64,000 nt of DNA from Siminovitchia sp047228825 (GCF_047228825.1 NZ_JBFEGN010000009.1:1-64000); one strand, 5' to 3'; numbered from the stretch's first letter, positions 45,279 through 54,476 are shown. Notes: generated from the sequence alone by a model not told the origin. Made by a program: numbers and translations.

Positions 45279-47126
45279 TTATCCTTCTTTCGGTAATACA
45301 ATTCCCTTATATAATTGAACTGTCAGAAAGTAATATGCCGAGTAAATGATTAAAAAAATGACAATGGGCGTCCAAATGCGAAAATACGGGTCAATTACGA
45401 TAAATCCAAAAATTTTTATTCCAAATAATACGTGGGCAATGCCAACAATGGCCGGGATTAAAAACACTAAAAATAACTCCTTATAAATGGACTTCGTTAA
45501 TAACTTGCTGCAAACACCCATTTTGCGAAGCATTTCATATCGTTTTATATCCGTGGTTGCCCCGGAGAGAATTTTAAACATTAAGCAGCTCGCCAACATG
45601 GCCAGAAAAGCAATTCCCAGGAAGAAGCCCATAAACACTGTTCCGCTGGCAACAGCAGAAAATTCATCATATATTTTATATTTACTCAATATATCCTCAG
45701 CTTTTATATGTTCATATTTATCCAGCTGCAATTGGTCGAGTTTTTTCCATTCACGAATATGAGCGGCAAAATCATCTGTTTTTCCGAAAAATACTATTCC
45801 TTTTTTTCCTTTTATATGTGGATACATGTGTAAGTCCACTATTTTTATCTGTTTATCAAGGTAATTGAGATACGCAGGCTGTAGTGATCTTAACGCCGTA
45901 TCCCATTCATCCGGAATGATCTTTTTGTTATTTACATTATTTTCTTGATGATCATTTGAAACAGCTCCTGCCGGCAGGTTTTCAGAAACACGTTTTACTT
46001 TACCAATATCCTGTTCGTCATGTATGAGCGGGCGATTTTTCTCCAGATCCTCTTTTACATAATAAATGAACTGATTATCTACTTTATAACGATACTCATT
46101 TTTTTCATTAAAAGGAATACTATTTAAGATGTTCATTTCTTCTGCTGTTGGGCTGTAAATCACTGTATCATATATTTCAAATCGTTCCGTTGATTTGATC
46201 ACATTATTTTTAAAGGCCATACCTCCCGAGATTGCCCCTGCCCCAAGCGCAACTAACATTGCTACGGTTGCGAGAACTTTCGCCAATTGATTTATACGGA
46301 AGTTTAATTGAGCCAATGTGAAAGCATTGATCCCTTTTTCACGGTATTTCTTATTTCCTTGCAGCTTTTTTATGAGAAGGGGCAGGACAGAAGCAAATAG
46401 CATATACGTTCCTCCCGTTGTACAAAGCATTGCAATCATGATCCCTGATTCTTTTAACTTATCCAGGGTCATCATGGAGGCATAGCCAATTCCCAATAAA
46501 ATAATGGAGAAACATGCAACTGCCACATTGACTTTCCCTTTCATAACAGCACCTTTTACATGGGCATCTGCATGTACAAGCTGCAAAACCGAGATACGTG
46601 ATAATTTAACACTATTGATCAAGGCGGATAATACAAATATTGAGAAAAAGAAAATACAAGTCATTACCAAAGAAGGTACGTAAAATCCTATATAACCTTC
46701 CCCGGAAAAATCAAGTTGTTTCATAAGTAATTGTCCAATTCCTTGTGCAAGTCCAACACCTGCTATCGTACCAATAACCAAAGATGCTGTCCCGATGGCA
46801 ATGGTCTCCATAAACATGAATAATGCAACCTTATACTTTTTTGCGCCCAGCATCATATACATTCCGAACTCTTTTTGGCGAAGAGATAACAAGAAGGAGT
46901 TCGCATATAAAATGTAAAAGAACGTAAGTATGGCTAATAAAACGGACCCTGTTTGAAAAACAAATTCAATTGAGTCAATCATCGAATTTGCTTCCAGAAA
47001 TGCTTTATTTAAGGCCAGTGTTTGAAACATGTAAAAAATTGAAATGGACATAACGAGACCAACGAGCAGGACTATGTAATCTTTCTGCTTACTTTTTAGT
47101 CCTGACATGGAAAGCTTAAATAACAT
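45279..47126 (-). CDS. BceB/YxdM-type ABC permease
   Basis: 615 aa with about ten transmembrane segments and a roughly 200-residue extracellular loop between TM7 and TM8 (residues about 310-510), the layout of Bce-type peptide antibiotic transporters (FtsX superfamily). Motif LRQKEFGMYMMLGAKKYKVA follows TM2. Such permeases free lipid II cycle intermediates from bound peptides and signal flux to a kinase. Lies 15 bp downstream of its ATPase. Specific antibiotic unknown. Confidence 0.87.
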   Translation of the reverse strand: MLFKLSMSGLKSKQKDYIVLLVGLVMSISIFYMFQTLALNKAFLEANSMIDSIEFVFQTGSVLLAILTFFYILYANSFLLSLRQKEFGMYMMLGAKKYKVALFMFMETIAIGTASLVIGTIAGVGLAQGIGQLLMKQLDFSGEGYIGFYVPSLVMTCIFFFSIFVLSALINSVKLSRISVLQLVHADAHVKGAVMKGKVNVAVACFSIILLGIGYASMMTLDKLKESGIMIAMLCTTGGTYMLFASVLPLLIKKLQGNKKYREKGINAFTLAQLNFRINQLAKVLATVAMLVALGAGAISGGMAFKNNVIKSTERFEIYDTVIYSPTAEEMNILNSIPFNEKNEYRYKVDNQFIYYVKEDLEKNRPLIHDEQDIGKVKRVSENLPAGAVSNDHQENNVNNKKIIPDEWDTALRSLQPAYLNYLDKQIKIVDLHMYPHIKGKKGIVFFGKTDDFAAHIREWKKLDQLQLDKYEHIKAEDILSKYKIYDEFSAVASGTVFMGFFLGIAFLAMLASCLMFKILSGATTDIKRYEMLRKMGVCSKLLTKSIYKELFLVFLIPAIVGIAHVLFGIKIFGFIVIDPYFRIWTPIVIFLIIYSAYYFLTVQLYKGIVLPKEG

Positions 47127-47141
47127 GCTGAACGCCCTTTC

Positions 47142-47903
47142 TTATGCTTTATGTGCACCTATGTCTGCAATCACTTCCAAGATTTCTTTGTAGAACGCCT
47201 CACGCGAACCTCCGCGGTGAATTTCTTTATTCAGCTTGCCGTCTTGAATGAATAAAATGCGCTGACAGTAACTGGCGCTATATGGGTCATGAGTGACCAT
47301 CATAATGGATATACCTTGTTTTTTATTTAAATTTTGCATTGCCTCCAAAAGGGTGGTGGCATTCTTGGAATCAAGCGCTCCTGTCGGCTCGTCCGCCAAT
47401 ATGATTGCCGGCTCATGTACCAGTGCACGCGCCGCAGCGGAACGTTGCTTTTGTCCACCTGAAACTTCCGCTGGATATTTTGGAAGAAGAGATGAAATGT
47501 CCAGCATTTCCGCTGCCTTTTCCACCTTCGGTCCAATTTTTTTTGAAGGGATGCCTTGGAGTGAAAGCGGCAGTGCAATATTTTCATATATGGTTAAATT
47601 TTCGAGCAGGTTAAAGTCTTGAAAGATGAATCCTAATTTTCGGGAACGGAAGTCGGATAATTCTCTTTGCTTCATTTTCGTAATATCTGTACCCGCAATT
47701 TCAACAATGCCGCCTGTCGCTTTATCTAAGGTTGAGATTATATTTAATAAAGTAGTTTTTCCTGAACCGGATGGACCCATAATGCCCACAAACTCACCTT
47801 CTTGCATCGAGAACGATATTCCTCTTAATGCATGTGATTGATTTTCGCCTTTTTTTCCGTATATTTTTTGAACATGTTTTGCATTTACAACTGTTTTGTC
47901 CAT
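47142..47903 (-). CDS. BceA/YxdL-type ABC transporter ATPase
   Basis: 253 aa. Walker A GPSGSGKTT, signature VSGGQKQRSAAARAL, Walker B ILADEPTGALDS, switch MVTHDPYSA; MacB/LolD/Bce-class ATPase. GGGAGG precedes twin ATGs; the second (47903) has better spacing. With the BceB-like permease and YxeA it forms a yxdLM-yxeA-like set. Confidence 0.9.
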   Translation of the reverse strand: MDKTVVNAKHVQKIYGKKGENQSHALRGISFSMQEGEFVGIMGPSGSGKTTLLNIISTLDKATGGIVEIAGTDITKMKQRELSDFRSRKLGFIFQDFNLLENLTIYENIALPLSLQGIPSKKIGPKVEKAAEMLDISSLLPKYPAEVSGGQKQRSAAARALVHEPAIILADEPTGALDSKNATTLLEAMQNLNKKQGISIMMVTHDPYSASYCQRILFIQDGKLNKEIHRGGSREAFYKEILEVIADIGAHKA

Positions 47904-47966
47904 CATATACCTCCCGCCTGTTCGTTTTTGCCCTGTTGTAAAGCAGTTGTAACGGCTGCTCCCCTG

Positions 47967-48323
47967 TTATTTTTCAAGTATTCCTTTTGCCTTTTCGGGA
48001 ACTTCTTTTTCTTGTACAGTCTCATATTCGAAAACATATTTGCCTTTTACATGAACTTTTAAATAGCTGTTTTCCGGGAATTTTTTAGTTGAGGCAGTTA
48101 ATTTAATTTCTTCTTCATTTCCGGCTTTGTCCACTCCATTCAACATGAACATATATCTATGCGGAAAATCCGGATTCGGTTTTCCTTCACCTTTGATAAG
48201 GACGTATACATCTTTTTCTTTCACAAGTGGATTAAACCGATCCCTTACATCTTCTCCAATAAGGGCCGATGCTCCAATTCCAATCATCACCAATACCAAA
48301 ATGCCAAATACTATTTTTTTCAT
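47967..48323 (-). CDS. yxeA: YxeA family protein (DUF1093)
   Basis: 118 aa from ATG 48323 (AAAGGTGG 8 nt upstream). N-terminal signal or anchor helix (KKIVFGILVLVMIGIGASAL), then a small secreted domain (KEKDVYVLIKGEGKPNPDFP, YMFMLNGVDKAGNEEEIKL). YxeA proteins accompany Bce-type transporters in B. subtilis (yxdLM-yxeA); role unknown. First gene of the yxeA-bceA-bceB operon, with a regulator-type promoter upstream. Confidence 0.82.
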   Translation of the reverse strand: MKKIVFGILVLVMIGIGASALIGEDVRDRFNPLVKEKDVYVLIKGEGKPNPDFPHRYMFMLNGVDKAGNEEEIKLTASTKKFPENSYLKVHVKGKYVFEYETVQEKEVPEKAKGILEK

Positions 48324-48390
48324 CTCTATTTCCACCTTTCTTTCTCCCGTTTTCCTTTGGGATGTCTATAAAGCTATATAAGATAATCCC

Positions 48391-48450
48391 AGTATAAGGT
48401 GGAATTCTTAATAAAAAACCGGGAAGCATCTTAAGATTTTCTTAAGATGC
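48391..48450 (-). promoter_or_regulatory. Promoter and probable regulator site of the yxeA-bceAB operon
   Basis: Minus-strand direct repeat CTTAAGA/CTTAAGA with 11-bp period inside a perfect palindrome GCATCTTAAGA/TCTTAAGATGC (48426-48450). Immediately downstream lie a poor -35 (GTTTTT, 48419-48414) and, 17 bp on, -10 TATACT (48396-48391). Layout suits activation by the OmpR-type regulator at 50022-50720. Confidence 0.6.
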
Positions 48451-48482
48451 TTATAGAAATAACGATGTTGATTGCATAAAAA

Positions 48483-48503
48483 AACTCTCACATTGTGAGA
48501 GTT
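48483..48503 (-). terminator. Terminator after the Bce-module kinase
   Basis: Perfect 9-bp stem AACTCTCAC/GTGAGAGTT followed by a T-run on the minus strand; separates the regulator-kinase unit from the transporter unit. Confidence 0.85.
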
Positions 48504-48541
48504 GTTAGAAAGGTACATGAATTTGTAAAATCATTTGGAAT

Positions 48542-50035
48542 TCATTTTTGCGCCAAAGCCGGGAGTAAAATGTGAAATTGAACGACTCCATCTTCATATT
48601 CCGCTTGAATCTCTCCACCCTGCAGTTCTGCAATACTTTTTGCAATCGAAAGACCGAGTCCGGATCCTTCCACCCTGCTCCTGGATCGGTCTTTTTTGTA
48701 AAAGCGTTCAAATAAGTTATCCATTTCCTCCTTGGAAAACTCTTCGGAGTGATTTGCAATTGATAATTTAAGGTTATCCTGCTCTCTTTGCAGCGAAACT
48801 TGAATTTCGCTATCTTCGGTACTATATTTAATGGCATTCATCAATAAATTATCAAACAGTCGTACTGTTTGCTCAGAATCTGCAACAGCGTATACATCTT
48901 CGGCTGGGAAATTTTTCAAAATTGAAAGCCCGCGCTCTTCCAGGTGAGGTACCAATTCTTCGATTAATTGGTCAAGTAGCTTATTTATACATACTTCCTG
49001 TAAATGTAATACAAAATTTTCATCTGTAAGCTTTGTATATTCAAATAAATCATCGATTAAATTTTTAAGTTGTTCAGACTTTGAGAACGCAACTTTTATA
49101 TATTCTTTATGTTGTTGATCATTTTCGTATTTCCCATCACGCAGCAAGCTCAAGTAGCCCATTATTGATGTGAGCGGCGTCCGCAAATCATGCGATACGT
49201 TTGTAATTAATTCATTTTTTTGCTTTTCCGCTTTTCTTTCTTTTTCAATTTTCATCATGAGCTCTTCGGCCATATGATTAATGTTCCCGGTTAATGAAGC
49301 AATTTCATCCTGGCCTTTCAGTTTTATACGATATGCCAAGTTTCCTTTTGCCATTTCTTTTACACCTTCTGCCATTGCTTCAATTTGCTTCATCTTTCGT
49401 TTAGTCATATAAAAGTAAGTAAAGATAAACACAAAAAATCCAATGATCAATGGAAAAGGTCCTTTTTTCGTCTCATAGCTTACATTTCCTTCCGGAATTC
49501 CGCTTACAAACAGATATAAGCTTTTTCCTTTAATGCTAACAGGATAAAACGTTATAAACTCTCTGCGCGACCATTCCTTGTCATCTGTATAATCTGGACG
49601 GTTAATGGCAAATGACATGACATTACTCATCGTATCATGCAGATTTATTTGAACTTCCTCTGCTTGTTTTGTTTTATACAAAACCTTGCCGGCTTCATCA
49701 GTAACAAGTACTTTTAAGGCGTTTTGCCCATTTTTTAAAAGTTGATCTTCCTCATCAATCAGTTTGTTGATCGCATCGATGGTATTTTCTTCCACCGCCG
49801 CTTCTGCCGTATATTTTGCTCGCCAGTTCATTTGTTCCATGCTGCTGCTGTAATCGATCATCGCTTTTTTATTCATGTTTTCAAATAGTGGTGCTGTTGC
49901 ACTTGACGCCAGAAACCCTAACAATATACAGAAAACAAACGTAGTAATAAGCTGAAGCCTAATACTTTTTTGAATGGGGGCTGTCACGGGTTTTATGAGC
50001 CGTTTTATAAAAGAAAATGGTCTAATCTTTTTCAA
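48542..50035 (-). CDS. Sensor histidine kinase with extracellular sensor and HAMP
   Basis: 497 aa: TM1 (about 28-48), extracellular domain of about 145 residues, TM2 (about 193-211), HAMP (212-265), HisKA with H282 in NVSHDLRTPL, HATPase (ERFYKKDRSR, GSGLGLSIAKSIAEL). Overlaps the regulator gene by 14 nt. Its neighbours form a Bce-like transporter, yet BceS-type kinases are about 330 aa with almost no extracellular domain, so this is a different kinase class in a Bce setting. Confidence 0.88.
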   Translation of the reverse strand: MKKIRPFSFIKRLIKPVTAPIQKSIRLQLITTFVFCILLGFLASSATAPLFENMNKKAMIDYSSSMEQMNWRAKYTAEAAVEENTIDAINKLIDEEDQLLKNGQNALKVLVTDEAGKVLYKTKQAEEVQINLHDTMSNVMSFAINRPDYTDDKEWSRREFITFYPVSIKGKSLYLFVSGIPEGNVSYETKKGPFPLIIGFFVFIFTYFYMTKRKMKQIEAMAEGVKEMAKGNLAYRIKLKGQDEIASLTGNINHMAEELMMKIEKERKAEKQKNELITNVSHDLRTPLTSIMGYLSLLRDGKYENDQQHKEYIKVAFSKSEQLKNLIDDLFEYTKLTDENFVLHLQEVCINKLLDQLIEELVPHLEERGLSILKNFPAEDVYAVADSEQTVRLFDNLLMNAIKYSTEDSEIQVSLQREQDNLKLSIANHSEEFSKEEMDNLFERFYKKDRSRSRVEGSGLGLSIAKSIAELQGGEIQAEYEDGVVQFHILLPALAQK

Positions 50036-50720
50036 TCTTATACCCCACCCCCCATACAGTCTGAATATAACGAGGTTTCCTGGGATTTTCTTCTATTTTT
50101 TCGCGAATTTTCCGAATGTGCACCATTACCGTATTATCAGATTGAAAAGATTGTTCCTTCCACACTCTTTCATAAATTTGATCGGCACTAAAAACAATAC
50201 CACGATTTCGAGCAAGCAGTTCGAGAATGGAAAACTCCCGGGGAGTTAATTTGATTTTACTTCCCCTTACTTTTACTTCGTGTGTTGCTGCATTAATTAG
50301 CATATCTTCAATCTCAATTTCATGTTCGTTATTTTTCATTCCCCCATTCATTTTCGTATACCTGCGGAGCTGTGATTTTATGCGTGCGATTAGTTCTAAT
50401 GGATTAAATGGTTTTGTTACGTAATCATCTGCCCCTGTTGTCAATCCCAGTATTTTGTCCATATCTTGTGTTTTCGCCGATAACATAATAATGGGCATTT
50501 CTGCTATTTCCCTGACTTTCATGCACATATGGATACCATCTATTTTGGGCATCATCACGTCAAGCACGATTAAATGGACCTCATTTGCTTTTAATAATTC
50601 CAAGCCTTCTTCTCCATCTTCGGCCTGTAACACTTTATACCCTTCATTTCTTAAATAGATCGTAATGAAATCACGGATTTCCTTCTCATCATCCACTATA
50701 AGAATTGTTTCTTTATTCAC
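50022..50720 (-). CDS. OmpR-family response regulator
   Basis: 232 aa. Receiver domain with D10/D11 acidic pair, D54 phosphorylation site in IVLDVMMPKIDG and K in DYVTKPFNPLEL; winged helix with IKLTPREFSILELLARN and YIQTVWGVGYKIE. First gene of the regulator-kinase operon, likely controlling yxeA-bceAB through the repeats at 48426-48450. Confidence 0.91.
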   Translation of the reverse strand: MNKETILIVDDEKEIRDFITIYLRNEGYKVLQAEDGEEGLELLKANEVHLIVLDVMMPKIDGIHMCMKVREIAEMPIIMLSAKTQDMDKILGLTTGADDYVTKPFNPLELIARIKSQLRRYTKMNGGMKNNEHEIEIEDMLINAATHEVKVRGSKIKLTPREFSILELLARNRGIVFSADQIYERVWKEQSFQSDNTVMVHIRKIREKIEENPRKPRYIQTVWGVGYKIEKD

Positions 50721-51022
50721 GTCATACCTCCACGTTTTAAATAACCGTCAACATTTGCACTATGGATCAGCAGACCGTCCGGAATTTGTACAAACCGCTT
50801 GTTTGATTGCCTGCCCATATGGCTTTTGTTGTGCCGACAACGATTTTACCGTGTTCAGGCGGCGCTTGCAATGCGGAGGGTTATTTTTTGTTTGAAAAAT
50901 CGCCTAAAATGTGTTCCGTTTCCTCAACAGAAAACCTTGGGTTTGTATGCACAAAAGACGATGGGCACTTATTGCCAATCGTCTTTTGTTCAAAGTGATC
51001 TTTCGCAAATTTAGACCAACAT
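50721..51022. other. Intergenic region between response regulator and mprF
   Basis: Contains the regulator promoter (minus strand) and a 16-bp hairpin with one wobble at 50952-50988 (CAAAAGACGAT/ATCGTCTTTTG outer stem), possibly a distal mprF terminator. A plus-strand ORF at 50807-50998 runs through that hairpin and is not supported as a gene. Confidence 0.5.
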
Positions 51023-51230
51023 AAGAAAAACGCTAGCGCGTCTTTTCTTAGAGGTGAGAGGTGGGAGGTTGGATTTGATTAAATTGGCGACATGCCAATT
51101 TATGCTTTCTTATTTTTTAAGAAAAGCGAAAGCGCCTTGCCCATTGACGCACAGACTGGAGCGCCTCCGACGAGATAAAGGAAACACGGCGAGGAACGCG
51201 GGCTCAAGCAGCGACGTCCTGTCGCTCCGT
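51023..51230. repeat. Two dispersed repeats in tandem (80-bp family then family B)
   Basis: 51023-51102 is copy 2 of the 80-bp element at 24292-24370, again beginning with a hairpin (AAGAAAAACGC/GCGTCTTTTCTT type) and ending TGCCAATTTA. 51119-51230 is copy 2 of the element at 40278-40379. Together they fill the region just past the mprF stop. Confidence 0.75.
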
Positions 51231-51266
51231 ATCCCAAAAACCGCCGCCCTGTTGTAATCTGACATA

Positions 51267-53792
51267 TCACCGAGGTCTCTTTCTTCCAATTAACAATGTC
51301 ACATGCAGCATGGTGATCGGAAGAGATGACTTTTTTCGGTAAGCCATATATTTTGGCTCCCAAATATTTGCGTATTTTTCCTTAAAATATCTCAAGCCTT
51401 TAAAATGGTAGAGAAATTGTCCGTGGAGGTAGATTTGGGAGGCAATTTTTTCGGTTAAAAATGAAAATCTTGATAAACCCACATTCGAAAGAGGAGCCAT
51501 TCCCAAATTAAATCTCATATAACCCCTTTCTTTTGCCCATTCAAATAGCGAAAGAAAAATATAATCCATTGTACCCGACGGCGACTGTTGTTTATACCGC
51601 ATCAAATCAACAGATATCGTAAAGTGTTCATCATAAACAGGCATCAGGTTTGCAAAAGCAATGATTTCATTGTTGTCATTTTTTAAAATGGCGATATCAG
51701 ACTTATTTAAATACGACTTATCATAAAATCCCAAGGAGTATCCTTTTTCCCTTCTTCCCTGAAGCCAATCATCCGAGACCTCTTTCAATTGACTGAACAG
51801 TTCGGGGGTGAAGGGCGGCTTTACGATTTCAAGGCCGTAGTGTTCTCTTTTGAATTTATTGATAACAGCCCTGGCGCCTTTCATTTTTTTGCCTGAAATA
51901 GAAAAGTTCTGTAAATCAACAAATCCTTCCTCGCCCAGTTTAAAAAAGTCAAACCCGCTTTCATGAAGATAAGGAAGCATGTTCATGCCGACTTGATAAA
52001 ATACCGGGGTATACCCATGTAAATCGGAAATATGCTGGAATTCTTCCACAGCAGGGAAAAAATCTTTTTGATCCCCGACAGGATCCCCCAGGACGACGAG
52101 CTTATCCGCATACTTTTGAAACGGAAACAGAACATTTCCCTTGCTGTTCCAAAAAATATACTTATCATGTAAAAAAATCAAGTGGGTTAACACATTGCCT
52201 TTATACTTTTTGAGATGAGCTAGAATTTTTTCTTCTTGCGTATCCGTTGCCTCCAACACCAGCTTGCGGGGATTGCCCAAAACATATCCGGCAACAAAAA
52301 CACCAATGGCGATCAATATTCCAATCAGTGCACTCAAAAACAAATCTTGATAATCAGTGATAACATAGGGCATCAGCTTTGTCGGGATACTGATTTTTGC
52401 CGTTGGCAAATTCAGGTAACCGATTACTACGTACATGGACGTAATCAGAATCAGTATTGCAGCATCAAAAATGGTTTTGCCCCATGTCAAAACATAACTT
52501 TCCCGGTAAAATCTTGGCTTGGACATCCGGAGAAGGACGGCTACGCTCAGGAGAAAAATCGCCTCTTCATAGTCCAATCCCTTAAAAAGAGCAAGAACTG
52601 CGGCAACAATTAATACTGCCATCGTCAAGTGATAAGCCCGCTTGACCTTGTATTCAATGCCCCTTGACAATCCGAGCAGGACAATGCCGGCAGCCACTGT
52701 CAGCTGGTGGGAGAGATTCATGATCGGAAAGGACAGGAATTCTTCGACGACCCTTAATCTTTCCATGATTCCGGGTACGGATGCCGACAGCAGCAAAATG
52801 AGGCCGGAAGCAAAGATCAATACGGTTAACAGGAAATGGCTGACCGATCGGACGATAATATTGGGCAGATCTTCCCAAGCAAGATTCCACTTGTCCCAAT
52901 ATTCTTTTACAAATAAAATCACGCTAATGATAAAAGGGATGAAGAAATATCCGATCCGATATAACATCAAAAGGACCAAAACCTTCTCATCCTGAATCCC
53001 CAAATAGTCGGTTCCCCAAATGAAAACGAGATCAAACGAACCCAGTCCACCCGGGATCATACTGATGATCCCTGCACAGCAGGCAACAATAAAAATTGAA
53101 AACAAGTCGTGAAAGCCAATATCTATATGCAAAATTTTGGCCAAAAATGAAATGACCAGGAAGATCCCGCCCCATTCACATAAAGAAACGATGACTAAAT
53201 TGAATCGGGTTGGAATATCCAAAATGATGTCCTTTTTATTTCTGTTCAAAACAAACAATAAAACAGGCAGATAGATCCCTACTGCAAGAACCGCCAAATA
53301 TAGCCATTTCGTATTCACAAGCAACGGGATATCCCTGTAACCCGCAATGATGACCCATGAGAGCAGGGAAATGCCTGTCAAATAAAACAGCGATACGGAT
53401 GCAATTGTCGTGAGCAATCTCTTTCTTGGGATTTTTTGGGACTCATAAAAATAGGTCCTGATCATTAATCCAATTAGCCCGCCAAAGCCTAACAGGTTGG
53501 AAAAAGCATTGGCGATCAATGAGCGCTTCATGAACTGTTTTTTCGGCACATCAAGGCCCAAAGTGTTTATGATGATACTATCATAAAAAAACATGGGAAT
53601 GATGGCACAGGCCACAACCAATAAAACGAGCGCCATGTCTATCATCTGAATTTGGCTCATTTCACGCTGAAGCATCCCATAATCCAAACCTTTGGCAAAC
53701 CTTTGTATTTCAAAACCCGCCAAGATCAATAAAAACAACGGGAAAATGATTTTTAGTATTTGAAGTCCCTTGTTTAATATATTTTTTTGCAT
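51267..53792 (-). CDS. mprF: Phosphatidylglycerol lysyltransferase / flippase MprF
   Basis: 841 aa, full-length MprF. The N-terminal half has about 13-14 transmembrane segments (flippase part, including the GGLGSFDLVFIWG motif); the C-terminal cytosolic domain from about residue 530 is the GNAT-like aminoacyl transferase (DPVGDQKDFFPAVEEFQ, GARAVINKFKREHYGLEIVK, NLGMAPLSNVG). It adds lysine (or alanine) from tRNA to phosphatidylglycerol and moves it to the outer leaflet, lowering negative charge and giving cationic-peptide resistance. The amino acid donor cannot be read from sequence by eye. Next to a Bce-like locus. Confidence 0.93.
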   Translation of the reverse strand: MQKNILNKGLQILKIIFPLFLLILAGFEIQRFAKGLDYGMLQREMSQIQMIDMALVLLVVACAIIPMFFYDSIIINTLGLDVPKKQFMKRSLIANAFSNLLGFGGLIGLMIRTYFYESQKIPRKRLLTTIASVSLFYLTGISLLSWVIIAGYRDIPLLVNTKWLYLAVLAVGIYLPVLLFVLNRNKKDIILDIPTRFNLVIVSLCEWGGIFLVISFLAKILHIDIGFHDLFSIFIVACCAGIISMIPGGLGSFDLVFIWGTDYLGIQDEKVLVLLMLYRIGYFFIPFIISVILFVKEYWDKWNLAWEDLPNIIVRSVSHFLLTVLIFASGLILLLSASVPGIMERLRVVEEFLSFPIMNLSHQLTVAAGIVLLGLSRGIEYKVKRAYHLTMAVLIVAAVLALFKGLDYEEAIFLLSVAVLLRMSKPRFYRESYVLTWGKTIFDAAILILITSMYVVIGYLNLPTAKISIPTKLMPYVITDYQDLFLSALIGILIAIGVFVAGYVLGNPRKLVLEATDTQEEKILAHLKKYKGNVLTHLIFLHDKYIFWNSKGNVLFPFQKYADKLVVLGDPVGDQKDFFPAVEEFQHISDLHGYTPVFYQVGMNMLPYLHESGFDFFKLGEEGFVDLQNFSISGKKMKGARAVINKFKREHYGLEIVKPPFTPELFSQLKEVSDDWLQGRREKGYSLGFYDKSYLNKSDIAILKNDNNEIIAFANLMPVYDEHFTISVDLMRYKQQSPSGTMDYIFLSLFEWAKERGYMRFNLGMAPLSNVGLSRFSFLTEKIASQIYLHGQFLYHFKGLRYFKEKYANIWEPKYMAYRKKSSLPITMLHVTLLIGRKRPR

Positions 53793-53989
53793 ACATATCC
53801 CCTATTGCCGTATCCCAAGAAGCAAGAGTTTTGATCCAGACTCCTTACGATTATCCTTTTTTGATCCATGCTGTATTTCAGCACAAACTCTTTCTCATTA
53901 TATCGTATTTTTTGGGGCGGACAATCATTTGGAGTGAAAATAATGCAGGTTGACTCATATCATCATGCGAATACAAATTGCTTCCTAAT
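53793..53989. other. Upstream region of mprF
   Basis: Short region carrying the mprF promoter on the minus strand. No ORF or motif supported. Confidence 0.4.
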
Positions 53990-54200
53990 CAAACAGCTTT
54001 TTCTCCAATGAGCATTTGCATCCTTTCGTTGGCCTCCACTCTTGCATCGCGAATAGGATTCCGGTCCTTTGACCGTTTTCGGCGGAATAACGCCGGCGCG
54101 GGCAATGGGGCCCCGGTCCTTTACCGTTTTCGGCGGAATAACGCCGGCGCGGGCAATGGCATTGGCCTGCCGGACCAATTCATAATGAATACCGATCGTC
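53990..54200 (-). pseudogene. Frameshifted small ORF with a 52-bp internal duplication
   Basis: The minus strand reads IHYELVRQANAIARAGVIPP-KTVK, then a repeat of the IARAGVIPP segment, then after a 1-nt shift DRNPIRDARVEANERMQMLI-GEKAV and stop. The two copies (starting GGTCCTTT at 54063 and 54115 on the plus strand) differ by one base insertion. Deleting one copy and the extra base restores a single frame. No start codon with a ribosome binding site found. Family not recognised. Confidence 0.45.
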
Positions 54201-54266
54201 TAAAATGATTGCGTGTTAAATTATTACATTCATTGTATATAGCACATCCATCATTTTACCAAAAAA

Positions 54267-54296
54267 TCATCCACCCATGGCTCGGGTGGATGATTT
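54267..54296. terminator. Strong hairpin
   Basis: 11-bp stem ATCATCCACCC/GGGTGGATGAT with a 7-nt loop (54267-54296 approx). No clear upstream gene on either strand except the decayed ORF region; orphan terminator. Confidence 0.55.
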
Positions 54297-54452
54297 CTGC
54301 CTGTTGCTGGCCCCCCTGCAAGAAAGCAGGCTATTGTATGGCCGAAGGTATGCCTGAACCTTCAGTCTTTTTAATTTACCTTTTTTCCGAAAAAGAAAAC
54401 TAAAAATGATTATTAGCCAGGCTGGAATGGGCTTGTTTTTAAGACAAAATAA

Positions 54453-54476
54453 AAACCACCATATTATGTATGGTGG
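54453..54476 (-). terminator. Terminator overlapping the tmRNA 3' end
   Basis: On the minus strand the terminal CCACCATA of ssrA pairs with TATGGTGG, followed by TTTTTATTTTG. The mature 3' CCA lies within the 5' arm of the hairpin, so the precursor must be trimmed there. Confidence 0.75.

Noticed and set aside
50807..50998. 63-aa plus-strand Cys-containing ORF
   Set aside because: Runs through a strong hairpin, no ribosome binding site, no recognised family.
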